Position numbers and translations under genes: made by a program
Notes under the pieces: generated by a model
Database searches by the model: none
The model's input: only the letters and a program-made list of their open reading frames with translations
What the model was told of the DNA's origin: nothing
NCBI RefSeq assembly: GCF_000152845.1
Contig: NZ_CH902584.1
Span: 3,885,562 to 3,949,561, forward strand
Direction of reading: 5' to 3'
DNA: 64,000 bases
Origin: Roseovarius sp. 217
GTDB taxonomy: Bacteria > Pseudomonadota > Alphaproteobacteria > Rhodobacterales > Rhodobacteraceae
Part shown: piece after piece, positions 9,090 to 18,673 of the stretch
How the letters are laid out: every line of letters starts with the position of its first letter
How positions within the stretch are numbered: position 1 is the first letter of the stretch

Positions 9090-11630
9090 CTACCGCATCT
9101 TGTCTTTGACGGTCAGCTGTGCGGCAGCAAGTCGCGCCACCGGAACACGGAAGGGAGAGCAGGAAACATAGTTGAATCCGGCATCCCGGCAGAAAGCGAT
9201 TGATTCGGGGTTGCCACCATGCTCACCGCAGATCGACAGGCTGATGTCAGGATTGGCCGCGCGCCCACGCTCTGCCCCGATCTTGAGCAACTCGCCCACG
9301 CCATCGACATCAAGCATGTGGAACGGGTCCTCGGGATAGACGCCCTGCTTGACATACTCCGACATGAACCGCCCCGCGTCGTCGCGCGATAGCCCATAGG
9401 TCATCTGCGTCAGGTCGTTCGTGCCGAAGCTGAGAAAAGACACCAACGGCGCAAATTCACCGGCGCGCAACGCCGCGCGCGGCGTCTCGACCATTACGCC
9501 CAGATGATAGGTGAAATCGCGCCCAGTCTCGTTTCGCACTGCCGCGGCCACCGCATCGACCCGGGTTTTCACCAGTTCAACCTCACGCTTGGCACTGACC
9601 AGCGGAATCATGATCTCCGGCACCACCGGCGCACCGTCGCGGCTGGCCTCGAGCGTTGCTTCAAAGATGGCCCGTGCCTGCATGTCGTAGATCTCGGGCA
9701 CGGTGATGCCCAGACGCACACCCCGCATGCCCAGCATCGGATTATATTCGCTCAGCGCCTCAACCCGCCGTGTCACATCCGACAAGGGCAGATCCAGCGC
9801 CTCGGCCAATTGCAAATGCCCCACCCGGTCGGTCGGCAGAAATTCATGCAGCGGCGGATCAAAGAGGCGAATACAGACCGGCAGCCCTTGCATGATGCGG
9901 AACAAATCCGCCAAATCGGCCCGCTGCATCGGCAAGAGCCGCTCGAGCACGGCGGCGCGATCCTTGCTGCCATCGGCAAAGATCATCTCGCGCATCACGG
10001 TCAACCGCTCGGTGTCAAAGAACATGTGCTCGGTCCGGCACAGCCCAATGCCACGCGCATCAAAATTTCGCGCAACCACAGCATCGGCCGGAGTGTCGGC
10101 ATTGGCCCGCACCGCAATATCGCGCACATCATCGGCCCAACTCATCAGCGTCTGAAACGATTCATCCCGCGCGGCCTCGAGCAACGGGGTCTCTCCGGCC
10201 AGAACCAAACCGTTGGTGCCGTCGATGGTGATCACATCCCCAGCCTTGACCACCCGACGGTCGGGCATGGTCAATTGCTTGCGATGGGTCTGGAAATGGA
10301 TTTCTGACGCCCCCACAACGCAGGGGAGGCCAATGCCGCGCCCGATCACCGCTGCATGGCTGGTCATGCCACCGCGCTCGGTCAGCACGGCCACCGCCGC
10401 ATGCATGCCGCGAATATCCTCGGGGCTGGTTTCACGCCGCACAAGGATGCAGGGTTCGCCGCGCGAATGGCCCGCCTGCGCCTCGGCGGCGGAAAACACC
10501 ACCCGGCCCGTGGCGGCGCCGGGACTGGCGGCAATTCCGCGCGCCAGCACATCACGGGGCGCATTCGGGTCCACTTGACGGTGCAGCAATTCATTGAGCG
10601 AGCGCGGCTCGATCCGCATCAGCGCGTCGTCACGGGTAATGATCCCGTCCTCGGCCATTCGCACCGCAATGGCCACCGCCGCGCGCCCGTTGCGTGGCAC
10701 CCGTAGACCGTCGAGAATCCAGACCTTGCCGTTTTCGATGGTGAACTCAGCCTGCATTTCCTCGCGCAGCTTTGTACGCATCAATTCCGTATGCGTCCTG
10801 ATCTCGGCAAAGGCGTCTGGCGCCAGCTCCTCGAGCGAGGGACCGCGCGGGTCACGCGTCAGATAGAGCGCATCCACCCCGCCGCTCAGCGCATCGCGCC
10901 CTTGGCTCTGACTCAGGTAGCGTCCGATGATCTGGCGCGCGCCAGTCACGCCATTGACCAGTTGCATCACGCCAGAGCCGCATTCCCCCTGCCCCAGCCC
11001 AAGCGCCAATTCCTGCACCACAAGGCCCAGTCCCGCATCGGCAGGCGCGCCCTTGGCCTGCCGCAAGAGCCGCGCGGTGGTCCCCTCCCAGGCCCGCGCC
11101 ATAGAGCGCAGCACCTCGGTCAATTGCTTGCCGGGATCTTGGGGGAATTCCTCTTCGGCCTCGACCTCATAGGCCTTGAGCGCTTGACTGAGGCCCAGAA
11201 CCGGGTCTTCGGACACATCCTCGAACACATCTGGGTCCAGCCGCGCCACATGGATCGCATAGGCCTGCACAAAGCGCAGATAGATGTCCGACGCCGCCTG
11301 CTTGCCGATCCGGTCCGACAGTTCGACAAACCGCGCATCGTTGATGCCAATATTCAGAACGGCCCCCGGTCCACCCCAATCGGGGTCTTCCGATGAGGGG
11401 CGCACACAGAGGAGCGGCGCATCGCCGAACGGAGCCAGAAACCGCAGCATATCGGGAACTTCGCCGGCCGCGATCCGGTGCACCGCCTCGAACGACAGCG
11501 CGACGGTGCACGGCACCGGCAGATCGAGCCGCACGAGGCGTTGCAGGCATTTCGCCCGCCCCCCGTGGGTGTGGGGCTGCACCGGGGCCGAAGGGGTGAT
11601 GAGGGTGATATGGCTGTCGTCTTGCTGCAC
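9090..11630 (-). CDS. Pyruvate, phosphate dikinase-like PEP-utilising protein with degenerate ATP domain
   Basis: An 846-residue protein with the full PPDK domain order. The phosphohistidine domain is intact (GGMTSHAAV, His425). The PEP/pyruvate barrel is also conserved: GIGLCRTEHMF, NPMLGMRGVRLG, GTNDLTQMTYGLSRDD and SICGEHGGN. The N-terminal ATP-grasp half is eroded. The GGKGANL loop is GGRAKCL, and the SMPGMMDT segment is replaced by SEDPDWGGPGA. The FTRNP and GEYL motifs read QLVNG and GRYL, putting Arg where an ATP-binding Glu is expected. It may therefore not be a normal dikinase. The GTG start at 11630 follows AGGAAAGG by 7 nt. Confidence 0.8.
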   Translation of the reverse strand: MQQDDSHITLITPSAPVQPHTHGGRAKCLQRLVRLDLPVPCTVALSFEAVHRIAAGEVPDMLRFLAPFGDAPLLCVRPSSEDPDWGGPGAVLNIGINDARFVELSDRIGKQAASDIYLRFVQAYAIHVARLDPDVFEDVSEDPVLGLSQALKAYEVEAEEEFPQDPGKQLTEVLRSMARAWEGTTARLLRQAKGAPADAGLGLVVQELALGLGQGECGSGVMQLVNGVTGARQIIGRYLSQSQGRDALSGGVDALYLTRDPRGPSLEELAPDAFAEIRTHTELMRTKLREEMQAEFTIENGKVWILDGLRVPRNGRAAVAIAVRMAEDGIITRDDALMRIEPRSLNELLHRQVDPNAPRDVLARGIAASPGAATGRVVFSAAEAQAGHSRGEPCILVRRETSPEDIRGMHAAVAVLTERGGMTSHAAVIGRGIGLPCVVGASEIHFQTHRKQLTMPDRRVVKAGDVITIDGTNGLVLAGETPLLEAARDESFQTLMSWADDVRDIAVRANADTPADAVVARNFDARGIGLCRTEHMFFDTERLTVMREMIFADGSKDRAAVLERLLPMQRADLADLFRIMQGLPVCIRLFDPPLHEFLPTDRVGHLQLAEALDLPLSDVTRRVEALSEYNPMLGMRGVRLGITVPEIYDMQARAIFEATLEASRDGAPVVPEIMIPLVSAKREVELVKTRVDAVAAAVRNETGRDFTYHLGVMVETPRAALRAGEFAPLVSFLSFGTNDLTQMTYGLSRDDAGRFMSEYVKQGVYPEDPFHMLDVDGVGELLKIGAERGRAANPDISLSICGEHGGNPESIAFCRDAGFNYVSCSPFRVPVARLAAAQLTVKDKMR

Positions 11631-11702
11631 TGCGGCACCTTTCCTTTGACCGCACCATACGCCCGCTGACGCGCAAGGCAAGGGAAAGGATGACGGGTTG
11701 GG

Positions 11703-13880
11703 TTACCCTTCAATCCGTGTGAGGTCAGCCGCTTGCAGACAGATGTGCCGGATGCTGCTCAACAGGTTGAGGCGGTTGCGGCGGATGACTTGGCTTTCGG
11801 CATTGACCTGCACGGCAGTAAAGAAAGCGTCTATGGGGGCGCGTAGGGCTGCGATGGCCCCCATCGCCCCGGCGAAATCCTCGGATTTGAGCGCGATGGC
11901 AATGGCGGGTTCCGCAGTGGCGAGGGCGGCAAAGAGCGCCTTTTCCTCATCCGTTTCCGCGAATTTCACATCCGCGCCATAGGAATATTCCACGCCATCC
12001 TTGGCCTCGGCTTGGGTGAGGATATTGTTGGCCCGCTTGAAGCCCTGAAGCAGGTTCTCACCGTCATCGGTCTTGAGGAAATCAGCGAGCGCCGTGGCGC
12101 GCTTAACCAAAAGGGTGAGATCGTCGTTGCCCTCCATCGCAAGGCAGGCGTCGATCACGTCATGGCGGATGCCGTCGTCCTTGAGATGGACCTTGAGGCG
12201 GTCGTGGAGGAAGGACAGGAGGTTAACGGCTCTTGCGTCTACTCTACGCCCATCGACTTCTGGAAGTACTTGGAACGCACCACCGGAAATATTAATACCA
12301 CCAAGCTTCTGTTTGTTCTGCGAGGCGGTCTCCGAAATTGCAATGCCGACACGATTGAATGACCCGGTAAGCACATCCAGAAGTTTCACGGATAGCTGGC
12401 CATGGACAACTAATCGATCCACCCCCAACGCCGCCCGCCGCAGCGCGTAGGGGTCTTTCGATCCGGTGGGTTTCTCGTCAATCGCCCAGAAGCCGGTCAG
12501 CGTGTCGATCTTGTCGGCGAGCGCCACGGCCACCGACACCGGCGCGCTTGGCACGGCGTCGCCGGGCCCGAGGGGCGAGTAATGCTCTTGGCAGGCTGCC
12601 GCCACCTCTGCGGGCAATCCTGCCGCCGCCGCATAATACCGCCCCATCAACCCCTGCAATTCGGGGAATTCGCCGACCATTGCGGATTGCAAATCGGCCT
12701 TGGCCACCTTTGCCGCCTGTTCCGCCAAATCGGCATCGGCGCCCACATGCGGCGCAATCTCGCGCGCCAGTGCCGCGATACGGGCGATGCGGTCGGCCTG
12801 TGATCCCAGCTTGTTGTGGAAGGTGACATGCGCCAGCCCTGCGCCCATCCCCTCCAACCCCTGCGCCTGAACGGTGCGCAGGTCATTTTCCCAAAAGAAT
12901 TTCGCATCCGACAGCCGCGCCGCCAGCACCTTTTGATTGCCCGCCAGAATGGTCGCGCCCTGATCGGCGGTCTCGACATTGGCGACGGTCACAAAGCGTT
13001 CGATCCGGCCTGTCTTGGGATTCTTCACGGAAAAGAACTTCTGATGCTCTTTCATCGAGGTTTGCAACACCTCGGGCGGCAGGCCCAAAAACGCCTCATC
13101 AATCCGCCCCATCAGCACCACGGGCCATTCCACCAGCCCCGCCACCTCGGCCAGAAGCCCGCTATCCTCGACCAGTTCCAAACCAGAGGCAAAAGCCTGA
13201 TTGCTGGCCTCTTGCCAGATATGTTGCGCGCGTTCCTCGGCTTCCAGAATGACATGCGCGCGGCGCAGCTTGGTGCGGTAATCATCAAAAGAGGTCACGG
13301 CAAAGCGCCCCGCCCCCATGAAGCGATGCCCCTCGGTCGAATTACCCGCGCGGATGCCGTCCACATCGAGATCAACGACCTTCACCTCGCCCGCCTCATC
13401 GGTCAGGATGCAGAGGATGGAATGGAGCGGGCGCACCCACCGCAAGCTGCCCGCACCCCAACGCATCGACTTGGGCCAAGGGAAATTGCGGATGATCCGG
13501 TCGAGTTCCTCGGCCACAATCTCGGCCGCCGGGCGTCCGGGCTTGGTGATCGTGGCGAAATAGACCTGACCCTTTTTCTCGTCGCGGATTTCGAGCTGTT
13601 CACGAGTAAGCCCCGCACCGCGCAGAAACCCCTCGATTGCCTTTTCGGGTGCGTCGACACGCGGGCCTTTACGCTCCTCTCGGGTGGTCGGGCTCTGGCC
13701 GGTCAGCCCCTGCACCGTCAGCGCCAGCCGCCGGGGGGTGGAAAACGCCGCAGCACCGGCATAGGTCAACCCGGCCTCGACCAGCGCCTCGGTCAGCCGC
13801 GCGCGCAAGTCCTCTGCGGCCTTCGTCTGCATCCGCGCCGGGATTTCCTCAGAGAAGAGTTCGATCAAGAGGTCAGGCAT
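11703..13880 (-). CDS. glyS: Glycyl-tRNA synthetase beta subunit
   Basis: A 725-residue beta subunit of the heterotetrameric (alpha2beta2) bacterial GlyRS. The N-terminus MPDLLIELFSEEIPARM is diagnostic. Further along are SMRWG, EGHRFMG, MKEHQKFF and, near the C-terminus, FFTAVQVNAESQVIRRNRLNLLS (the DALR-like anticodon-binding end). The part encoded by about 12230-12420 is noticeably AT-richer than the rest and corresponds to a variable insertion before FLHDRLKV. It lies 3 bp after the DUF6446-type gene in a glyQ-DUF6446-glyS operon. Confidence 0.97.
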   Translation of the reverse strand: MPDLLIELFSEEIPARMQTKAAEDLRARLTEALVEAGLTYAGAAAFSTPRRLALTVQGLTGQSPTTREERKGPRVDAPEKAIEGFLRGAGLTREQLEIRDEKKGQVYFATITKPGRPAAEIVAEELDRIIRNFPWPKSMRWGAGSLRWVRPLHSILCILTDEAGEVKVVDLDVDGIRAGNSTEGHRFMGAGRFAVTSFDDYRTKLRRAHVILEAEERAQHIWQEASNQAFASGLELVEDSGLLAEVAGLVEWPVVLMGRIDEAFLGLPPEVLQTSMKEHQKFFSVKNPKTGRIERFVTVANVETADQGATILAGNQKVLAARLSDAKFFWENDLRTVQAQGLEGMGAGLAHVTFHNKLGSQADRIARIAALAREIAPHVGADADLAEQAAKVAKADLQSAMVGEFPELQGLMGRYYAAAAGLPAEVAAACQEHYSPLGPGDAVPSAPVSVAVALADKIDTLTGFWAIDEKPTGSKDPYALRRAALGVDRLVVHGQLSVKLLDVLTGSFNRVGIAISETASQNKQKLGGINISGGAFQVLPEVDGRRVDARAVNLLSFLHDRLKVHLKDDGIRHDVIDACLAMEGNDDLTLLVKRATALADFLKTDDGENLLQGFKRANNILTQAEAKDGVEYSYGADVKFAETDEEKALFAALATAEPAIAIALKSEDFAGAMGAIAALRAPIDAFFTAVQVNAESQVIRRNRLNLLSSIRHICLQAADLTRIEG

Positions 13881-13883
13881 GGT

Positions 13884-14408
13884 TCAGTATCCTTGGGGCG
13901 GTTCGGGACAATCGGCGGGTGCGGGCTGGCCATCAAACACCACCTCGCCGCAGCGGTTGATCTGGTGCCAGACATAGCCGCGCCCGTCCTCTGTGATAGC
14001 GACCACGCGGTCCACGCCGTAAATCACGTCACGCTGGCCAAGAAAGGCAAGCGCGCTACCCTCTTCCAGCGCTTGGCCTATGGCTTGGGCGTCGTAGCAA
14101 TCAAACCATGAAGGTGCAGTCAGCGGCTCTGCCCGCTCGTATATCTCATAGGTCTCGCTCAGCATCGCATGGCTCATCGCGGTGGTGAAACAGGCGCGGT
14201 AGCGGATCGGGCTGCTGCTGGCGTCGATGGCGGTGAAATTCTCATAGAGCACCGGTTCGGGCGCGCCCGTGACCAAGGAGGTCAGGACCACATCGTTGGT
14301 GCCATCCGCCGCGACCTCTTCGTAGAAGTGATAGACTTGGAGATAATACATGGCCGCACCGGCCACCAATGCCGTGATCAAGATCGCCCCCGCCAGTATC
14401 TTGCCCAT
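13884..14408 (-). CDS. DUF6446-type membrane-anchored protein between glyQ and glyS
   Basis: A 174-residue protein with one N-terminal membrane helix ([23 protein letters not shown]) and a periplasmic domain. That domain contains IRYRACFTT, WFDCYDAQ and INRCGEV, so three Cys are available. Its function is unknown to me; it matches the conserved family usually found in this exact spot in Rhodobacteraceae. The ATG overlaps the glyQ TAA by one base (TAATG), and glyS follows after 3 bp, so it is made with GlyRS. Confidence 0.85.
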   Translation of the reverse strand: MGKILAGAILITALVAGAAMYYLQVYHFYEEVAADGTNDVVLTSLVTGAPEPVLYENFTAIDASSSPIRYRACFTTAMSHAMLSETYEIYERAEPLTAPSWFDCYDAQAIGQALEEGSALAFLGQRDVIYGVDRVVAITEDGRGYVWHQINRCGEVVFDGQPAPADCPEPPQGY

Positions 14409-15337
14409 TATGCCGCCTGCCCCCCTGCGTTTGTCTGCACGAACGCATCGGCGCATTGCTTGGCCAGCGCGCGCACCCGCCCGATATAGGCCTGCCTCTC
14501 GGTCACAGAGATGACACCGCGCGCGTCAAGCAGGTTGAAGAGATGGCTGGCCTTGATGCATTGGTCATAGGCGGGATGCGCCATGATGATGCGTTTGCCG
14601 GTCTTGGGGTCCACGGCCTCTTGCGCGAGGATCGCCTGACATTCGGCCTCCGCCTCTTCAAAGTGGCGCAGGAGCACGTCGGTGTTGGCGACGTCGAAAT
14701 TCCAGCGGCTGTATTCTTCTTCGGTCTGGCGAAAGACATCGCCATACTTCAGCGGAATGGGGGCGGCGGGATCGTTGAAGGGCATGTCCATCACGTGATC
14801 AATGCCCAGCACATACATCGCGAGACGCTCGAGACCATAGGTCAATTCGCCCGACACCGGCGCGCAATCATGCCCGCCGACCTGCTGAAAATAGGTGAAC
14901 TGCGACACTTCCATGCCGTCGCACCAGACCTCCCAGCCAAGCCCCCAAGCGCCCAGCGTGGGGCTTTCCCAGTCATCCTCGACAAAGCGGATGTCATGCA
15001 GCGCCATGTCAATGCCGATGGCGCGCAGGCTGCCAAGATAAAGATCCTGCAAATTGGGTGGGCTGGGTTTGATCAGCACCTGATACTGATAATAATGCTG
15101 CAAGCGGTTAGGGTTCTCGCCATAGCGCCCATCGGTGGGGCGGCGCGAGGGCTGCACATAGGCCGCGGTCCAAGGTTTCGACCCCAAGGAGCGCAGCGTG
15201 GTCGCAGGGTGAAAGGTGCCCGCCCCCACTTCCATATCATAGGGCTGCATCATGGCACAGCCCTGAGCGGCCCAATAGGCCTGAAGCCGCAGGATAATCT
15301 CCTGAAAGCTGCGCGGTTTTTCGGTGGTGTCGCTCAT
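14408..15337 (-). CDS. glyQ: Glycyl-tRNA synthetase alpha subunit
   Basis: A 309-residue catalytic subunit of bacterial-type GlyRS, which forms glycyl-adenylate and charges tRNA-Gly. Conserved blocks are [18 protein letters not shown], the stretch from [16 protein letters not shown] to [19 protein letters not shown], the run [10 protein letters not shown] and [12 protein letters not shown] use the ATG at 15337 ([11 protein letters not shown]); an in-frame ATG four codons earlier has no better ribosome site. First gene of the glyQ-DUF6446-glyS operon. Confidence 0.97.
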   Translation of the reverse strand: MSDTTEKPRSFQEIILRLQAYWAAQGCAMMQPYDMEVGAGTFHPATTLRSLGSKPWTAAYVQPSRRPTDGRYGENPNRLQHYYQYQVLIKPSPPNLQDLYLGSLRAIGIDMALHDIRFVEDDWESPTLGAWGLGWEVWCDGMEVSQFTYFQQVGGHDCAPVSGELTYGLERLAMYVLGIDHVMDMPFNDPAAPIPLKYGDVFRQTEEEYSRWNFDVANTDVLLRHFEEAEAECQAILAQEAVDPKTGKRIIMAHPAYDQCIKASHLFNLLDARGVISVTERQAYIGRVRALAKQCADAFVQTNAGGQAA

Positions 15338-15525
15338 GCCTGACCCCAATGCTGCCCCTGATTTGCCGCCCCTACCTAGGCCGGGTGCGGGGCGGGGTCA
15401 ATCGGACGTTTGACGCGCAACACGCCTCGGCCCGGTCCAAATATTTCGAGTGCATCGCCCGGCAATTTTGTTAAAACGCCCAAAAGGTCTTAATGACCGC
15501 AACATGTCACGATTTAGGGAAGCTG

Positions 15526-17274
15526 ATGGTGCGTTTTTTTCTGGGGTTCATCTTTGCGGTATTCATGGCCGCTCCCGCAGTACAGGCACAGGAGGACGTG
15601 GTCTGGGTCCAGATTGAGGCCCAGCCGAGCCTCAACGAAGCACAAATCGCAACCCGCCGCTATGCAGCGACACTGGCCGATGTGAACGGGTTTTCACTCG
15701 GTCGCGGCTGGTATGCGATAGCACTTGGCCCCTACCGGCGCGACGAGGCCGAGCGCGTATTACAGGTCTACCGGGCAGAGGGCGTGATCGCGCGCGACAG
15801 CTACATCGCGGAGAGCCGCGATTATCAGCAACAATTCTGGCCGATTGGCGCGAACCTGCTCGCGCAACCGACCGTGCCCGCAGTCCCCATTCCCGATAGC
15901 CCGCCTGTTGTATCGCTGGACTCTGCGCCGGAACCTGTCCCCACACCAGCGCCTGCGGATGAGACCCCGTCTGAGGCCCGCGCGAGCGAGAGCCGTCTCA
16001 CCCGTGACGAGCGTGCTGATGTACAAGTGGCGATGGCGTGGGCCGGTGTCTATGACGGCGCGATTGATGCGGCCTTTGGACAAGGCACCCGCGCCGCGAT
16101 GGCGCGCTGGCAGACACAGAACGGCTTTGACACAACAGGCATTCTCACCACCCGGCAGCGCGCCGAATTGCTGCGCCAATACAATGCGGTGTTTGATGGG
16201 CTAGGTCTTGAGATCCTGCGCGACAATGCCACCGGCATTGCCATGGAATTGCCCACTACGGTCGTTACATTCGAGCGTTACGAGCCGCCCTTCGCGCATT
16301 TCAACGCCGTGGGTGAGATCGAGGCCCGGGTTCTGCTGATCAGCCAAGAGGGCGATCGCGGCACCCTGGCGGGGCTCTACGACATCATGCAAACCCTTGA
16401 AATTGTGCCAGAAACGGGTCTGCGCAGCCTGGAGGGGGATAGCTTCACGCTGATCGGCGAGGGGACGCAGAAGATTTCGCAAACGCGGGTCTGGCTGCGG
16501 GACGGAGAGATCAAAGGGTTCACCCTGATCTGGCCTGCCGGGGACGAGGCCCGCCGCACCCGTCTTGTGGGCCGAATGCAGGACAGCTTTACTTGGCTTC
16601 CCGGCACACTCGATCCCACCGAGGGCGCTGGCGCGCAGGACATCGACCTGATCTCCGGGTTGGAAATCCGCAAGCCGAAGCAGTCGCGTTCTGGTTTTTA
16701 CGTTGATGCGGGCGGTGCCGTATTGACCACCGCCGAGGCGGTCGAGAGCTGTGGACGGATCACAATCGACGAGAGCTACGAGGCCGATGTTGTCTTGTCC
16801 GATGCAGCCCTTGGGGTGGCCATCTTGCGTCCGCGGATGGCCCTTGCCCCGCTGCGTATTGCGACCTTTCAGGAATCCACACCGCGTTTGCTGAGTGATG
16901 TGGCGGTTGCAGGGTATTCCTATGGTGGCCTTCTGGGGGCGCCGACGCTTACCTTTGGGCAACTCTCGGAATTGCAGGGGCTGAACGGTGAACCGCACCT
17001 CAAACGCCTCGCGCTCGCCGCGCTGGACGGCGATGCTGGTGGCCCCGTGCTTGATGTCGGCGGCGCGGTGTTGGGCATGTTACTGGCCCACGCACAGGAT
17101 GGGCGGTCTTTGCCGGATGACGTCAGCTTTTCGGCCACCAATGGCGCGCTGCAAGAGGTGCTGACCCGTGGTGGCATCACCCCACGCACCACCTCAGCGC
17201 TGGACCGGATATCGCCCGAGGCGCTGACGGACCGTGCAGGCGACATGACCGTGCTGGTCAGTTGCTGGGACTAG
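15526..17274 (+). CDS. Exported SPOR / peptidoglycan-binding protein with inactive trypsin-like domain
   Basis: About 582 residues. A signal peptide is followed by a SPOR-like domain (about 25-105, with WYAIALGPYRRDEAERVL), a Pro-rich linker, and a PG_binding_1 domain (about 160-215, GVYDGAIDAAFGQGTRAAMARWQ). The C-terminal half resembles a chymotrypsin/HtrA fold. However, where TNxHVV is expected it reads TTAEAVESC, and GDAGGPV replaces GNSGGPV, so the catalytic His and Ser are absent. Both N-terminal modules bind peptidoglycan. The ATG at 15526 is preferred because AGGGA lies 5 nt upstream. Probably a periplasmic scaffold or sensor rather than a protease. Confidence 0.82.
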   Translation: MVRFFLGFIFAVFMAAPAVQAQEDVVWVQIEAQPSLNEAQIATRRYAATLADVNGFSLGRGWYAIALGPYRRDEAERVLQVYRAEGVIARDSYIAESRDYQQQFWPIGANLLAQPTVPAVPIPDSPPVVSLDSAPEPVPTPAPADETPSEARASESRLTRDERADVQVAMAWAGVYDGAIDAAFGQGTRAAMARWQTQNGFDTTGILTTRQRAELLRQYNAVFDGLGLEILRDNATGIAMELPTTVVTFERYEPPFAHFNAVGEIEARVLLISQEGDRGTLAGLYDIMQTLEIVPETGLRSLEGDSFTLIGEGTQKISQTRVWLRDGEIKGFTLIWPAGDEARRTRLVGRMQDSFTWLPGTLDPTEGAGAQDIDLISGLEIRKPKQSRSGFYVDAGGAVLTTAEAVESCGRITIDESYEADVVLSDAALGVAILRPRMALAPLRIATFQESTPRLLSDVAVAGYSYGGLLGAPTLTFGQLSELQGLNGEPHLKRLALAALDGDAGGPVLDVGGAVLGMLLAHAQDGRSLPDDVSFSATNGALQEVLTRGGITPRTTSALDRISPEALTDRAGDMTVLVSCWD

Positions 17275-17339
17275 ATGCGGCGCGGACAACGCCACGCGCT
17301 GCTGCATATCCCCGCACACTCCAAGAGCTGCCGCAGTCT

Positions 17340-18281
17340 CTAATTGACGCCGTGACCTTTGATCTGGACGGAGAAGCTGCGTTGCGCGCCTTGGGGCGGT
17401 GCCGGAAATGGCGCAGCGCGTTGCACGACCGTAAGCGCGGCGCGATCCAGCCGGGTAGAGCCTGACGAGCGAGCGAGACTCACCGAGGCCAACCGCCCAC
17501 CCTCGGCGATGGAGAATTGCACGAGCGCCTGGCCGCGCGTGTCAGCGCGCGGGCGCGGCACCCGCGCAAGGTGCCGCATGACCTGTCCGGGATAGTTGCT
17601 GGCGGCAGCGTTGCCCTGCGCGGAGCTTTGAGACGTTGTGTCCCGCCCCGCGCGGGCGGCAGTTGCGGTCTCTCGCCCCGTGATGCTGCCCCGGCTGGCA
17701 TCTTGGGTCGCCGTATTCCCGGATCGTTTGCGTGTCTCATTTTTCTTTTCAGGTTCAGGGGCTTGGCGGGCAGCCATCTCTGCTGCCTCCTCTTCAACCT
17801 CACGCGGGCGCGCCTCTGGCCGACGCGAGATCTGCAGGCCGGTCTCAGGCTCAGGTTCAGCCTTGAGAACCTCTTGCGGCGCGGATTGAGCAAGTGCTTG
17901 CGACGTATCTGCAGGCAGAGCCGGCTCTGTGATCTCGCTGGGCTTGACCCGAAGGTCGGGCAAAGCGGCCTCGGTCGCCTGTGAAACGTCGGGAGATGAC
18001 GATGGGCGTTCCGGTGCCGGAACGGCCTGAGCCTGGTCTGGCTCTGCGGGTTTTGCCGCCTGTGCGGTTTGCCGGATGGGCGTGGCCTTGGTGGCTGTAG
18101 CAGGCTGGGCGCTGCCTGCCACCATATCGGCAAAGCTGCTGCCCAAAACCACCTCGGACGCGCCTGCGCCGCCCTCTGTCTCGATCTCGGCACTGGCCTC
18201 GACATACCATGCGCCCAGCCCGTGCAGTGTAACGGCTGTGGCCATCGACAGAAATAGAATGCTGCGTGACGTGCGGATCAT
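17340..18281 (-). CDS. tonB: Energy transducer TonB
   Basis: A 313-residue periplasm-spanning protein. One N-terminal membrane helix is followed by a long Pro/Ala/Glu-rich linker (about 60-225) and a C-terminal TonB domain (ASNYPGQVMRHLARVPRPR through LDRAALTVVQRAAPFPAPP). It would transmit proton-motive force from ExbB/ExbD to outer-membrane receptors such as the siderophore receptor at 22633. It overlaps the preceding exbD by 4 bp and is the last gene of the five-gene operon. Confidence 0.92.
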   Translation of the reverse strand: MIRTSRSILFLSMATAVTLHGLGAWYVEASAEIETEGGAGASEVVLGSSFADMVAGSAQPATATKATPIRQTAQAAKPAEPDQAQAVPAPERPSSSPDVSQATEAALPDLRVKPSEITEPALPADTSQALAQSAPQEVLKAEPEPETGLQISRRPEARPREVEEEAAEMAARQAPEPEKKNETRKRSGNTATQDASRGSITGRETATAARAGRDTTSQSSAQGNAAASNYPGQVMRHLARVPRPRADTRGQALVQFSIAEGGRLASVSLARSSGSTRLDRAALTVVQRAAPFPAPPQGAQRSFSVQIKGHGVN

Positions 18282-18673
18282 TCGAGCCCCCGTTCCGTGA
18301 TCATCACCACCCGCGTGGCCCCGGCCCTGCGCAGGGCCTCACCAATCCGGATCAGATCTTGGGCTGGCAATTCCGCGTCGGGGACAATGCGTACAGCCTG
18401 TACAGTTTCCCCCCCGGTTGGGTACGCAGCCCGCACATAGGCGGCGGCGTCGGCCAGCGTCGCCCCGCGATAGGTGAGATGACCATCGGCGTGGATCACC
18501 AAAGCATCAGGCGGTGCACGCCCCTCGAGGTCCGCCGTGTGCACCAACCGCAGATCGCCGTCGAGCGGCGGTGCCAGTGTCGCGGCCGCCATGAAGAAGA
18601 TCAGCATCAGGAAAACGATGTTGATCAGAGCAATCGTCGGCTCGCGGCGAGAGCGGGGGATGGGGCGCGTCAT
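18278..18673 (-). CDS. exbD: ExbD-type biopolymer transport protein (second copy)
   Basis: A 131-residue inner-membrane protein with one N-terminal helix (TIALINIVFLMLIFFMAAATL) and a periplasmic ExbD domain. The Asp of the canonical LID motif (required for proton translocation) is replaced by Asn in ALINIVF, a notable difference from the paralogue just upstream. It overlaps both neighbours by 4 bp. It may pair with the other ExbD as a heteromer around ExbB. Confidence 0.88.
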   Translation of the reverse strand: MTRPIPRSRREPTIALINIVFLMLIFFMAAATLAPPLDGDLRLVHTADLEGRAPPDALVIHADGHLTYRGATLADAAAYVRAAYPTGGETVQAVRIVPDAELPAQDLIRIGEALRRAGATRVVMITERGLE

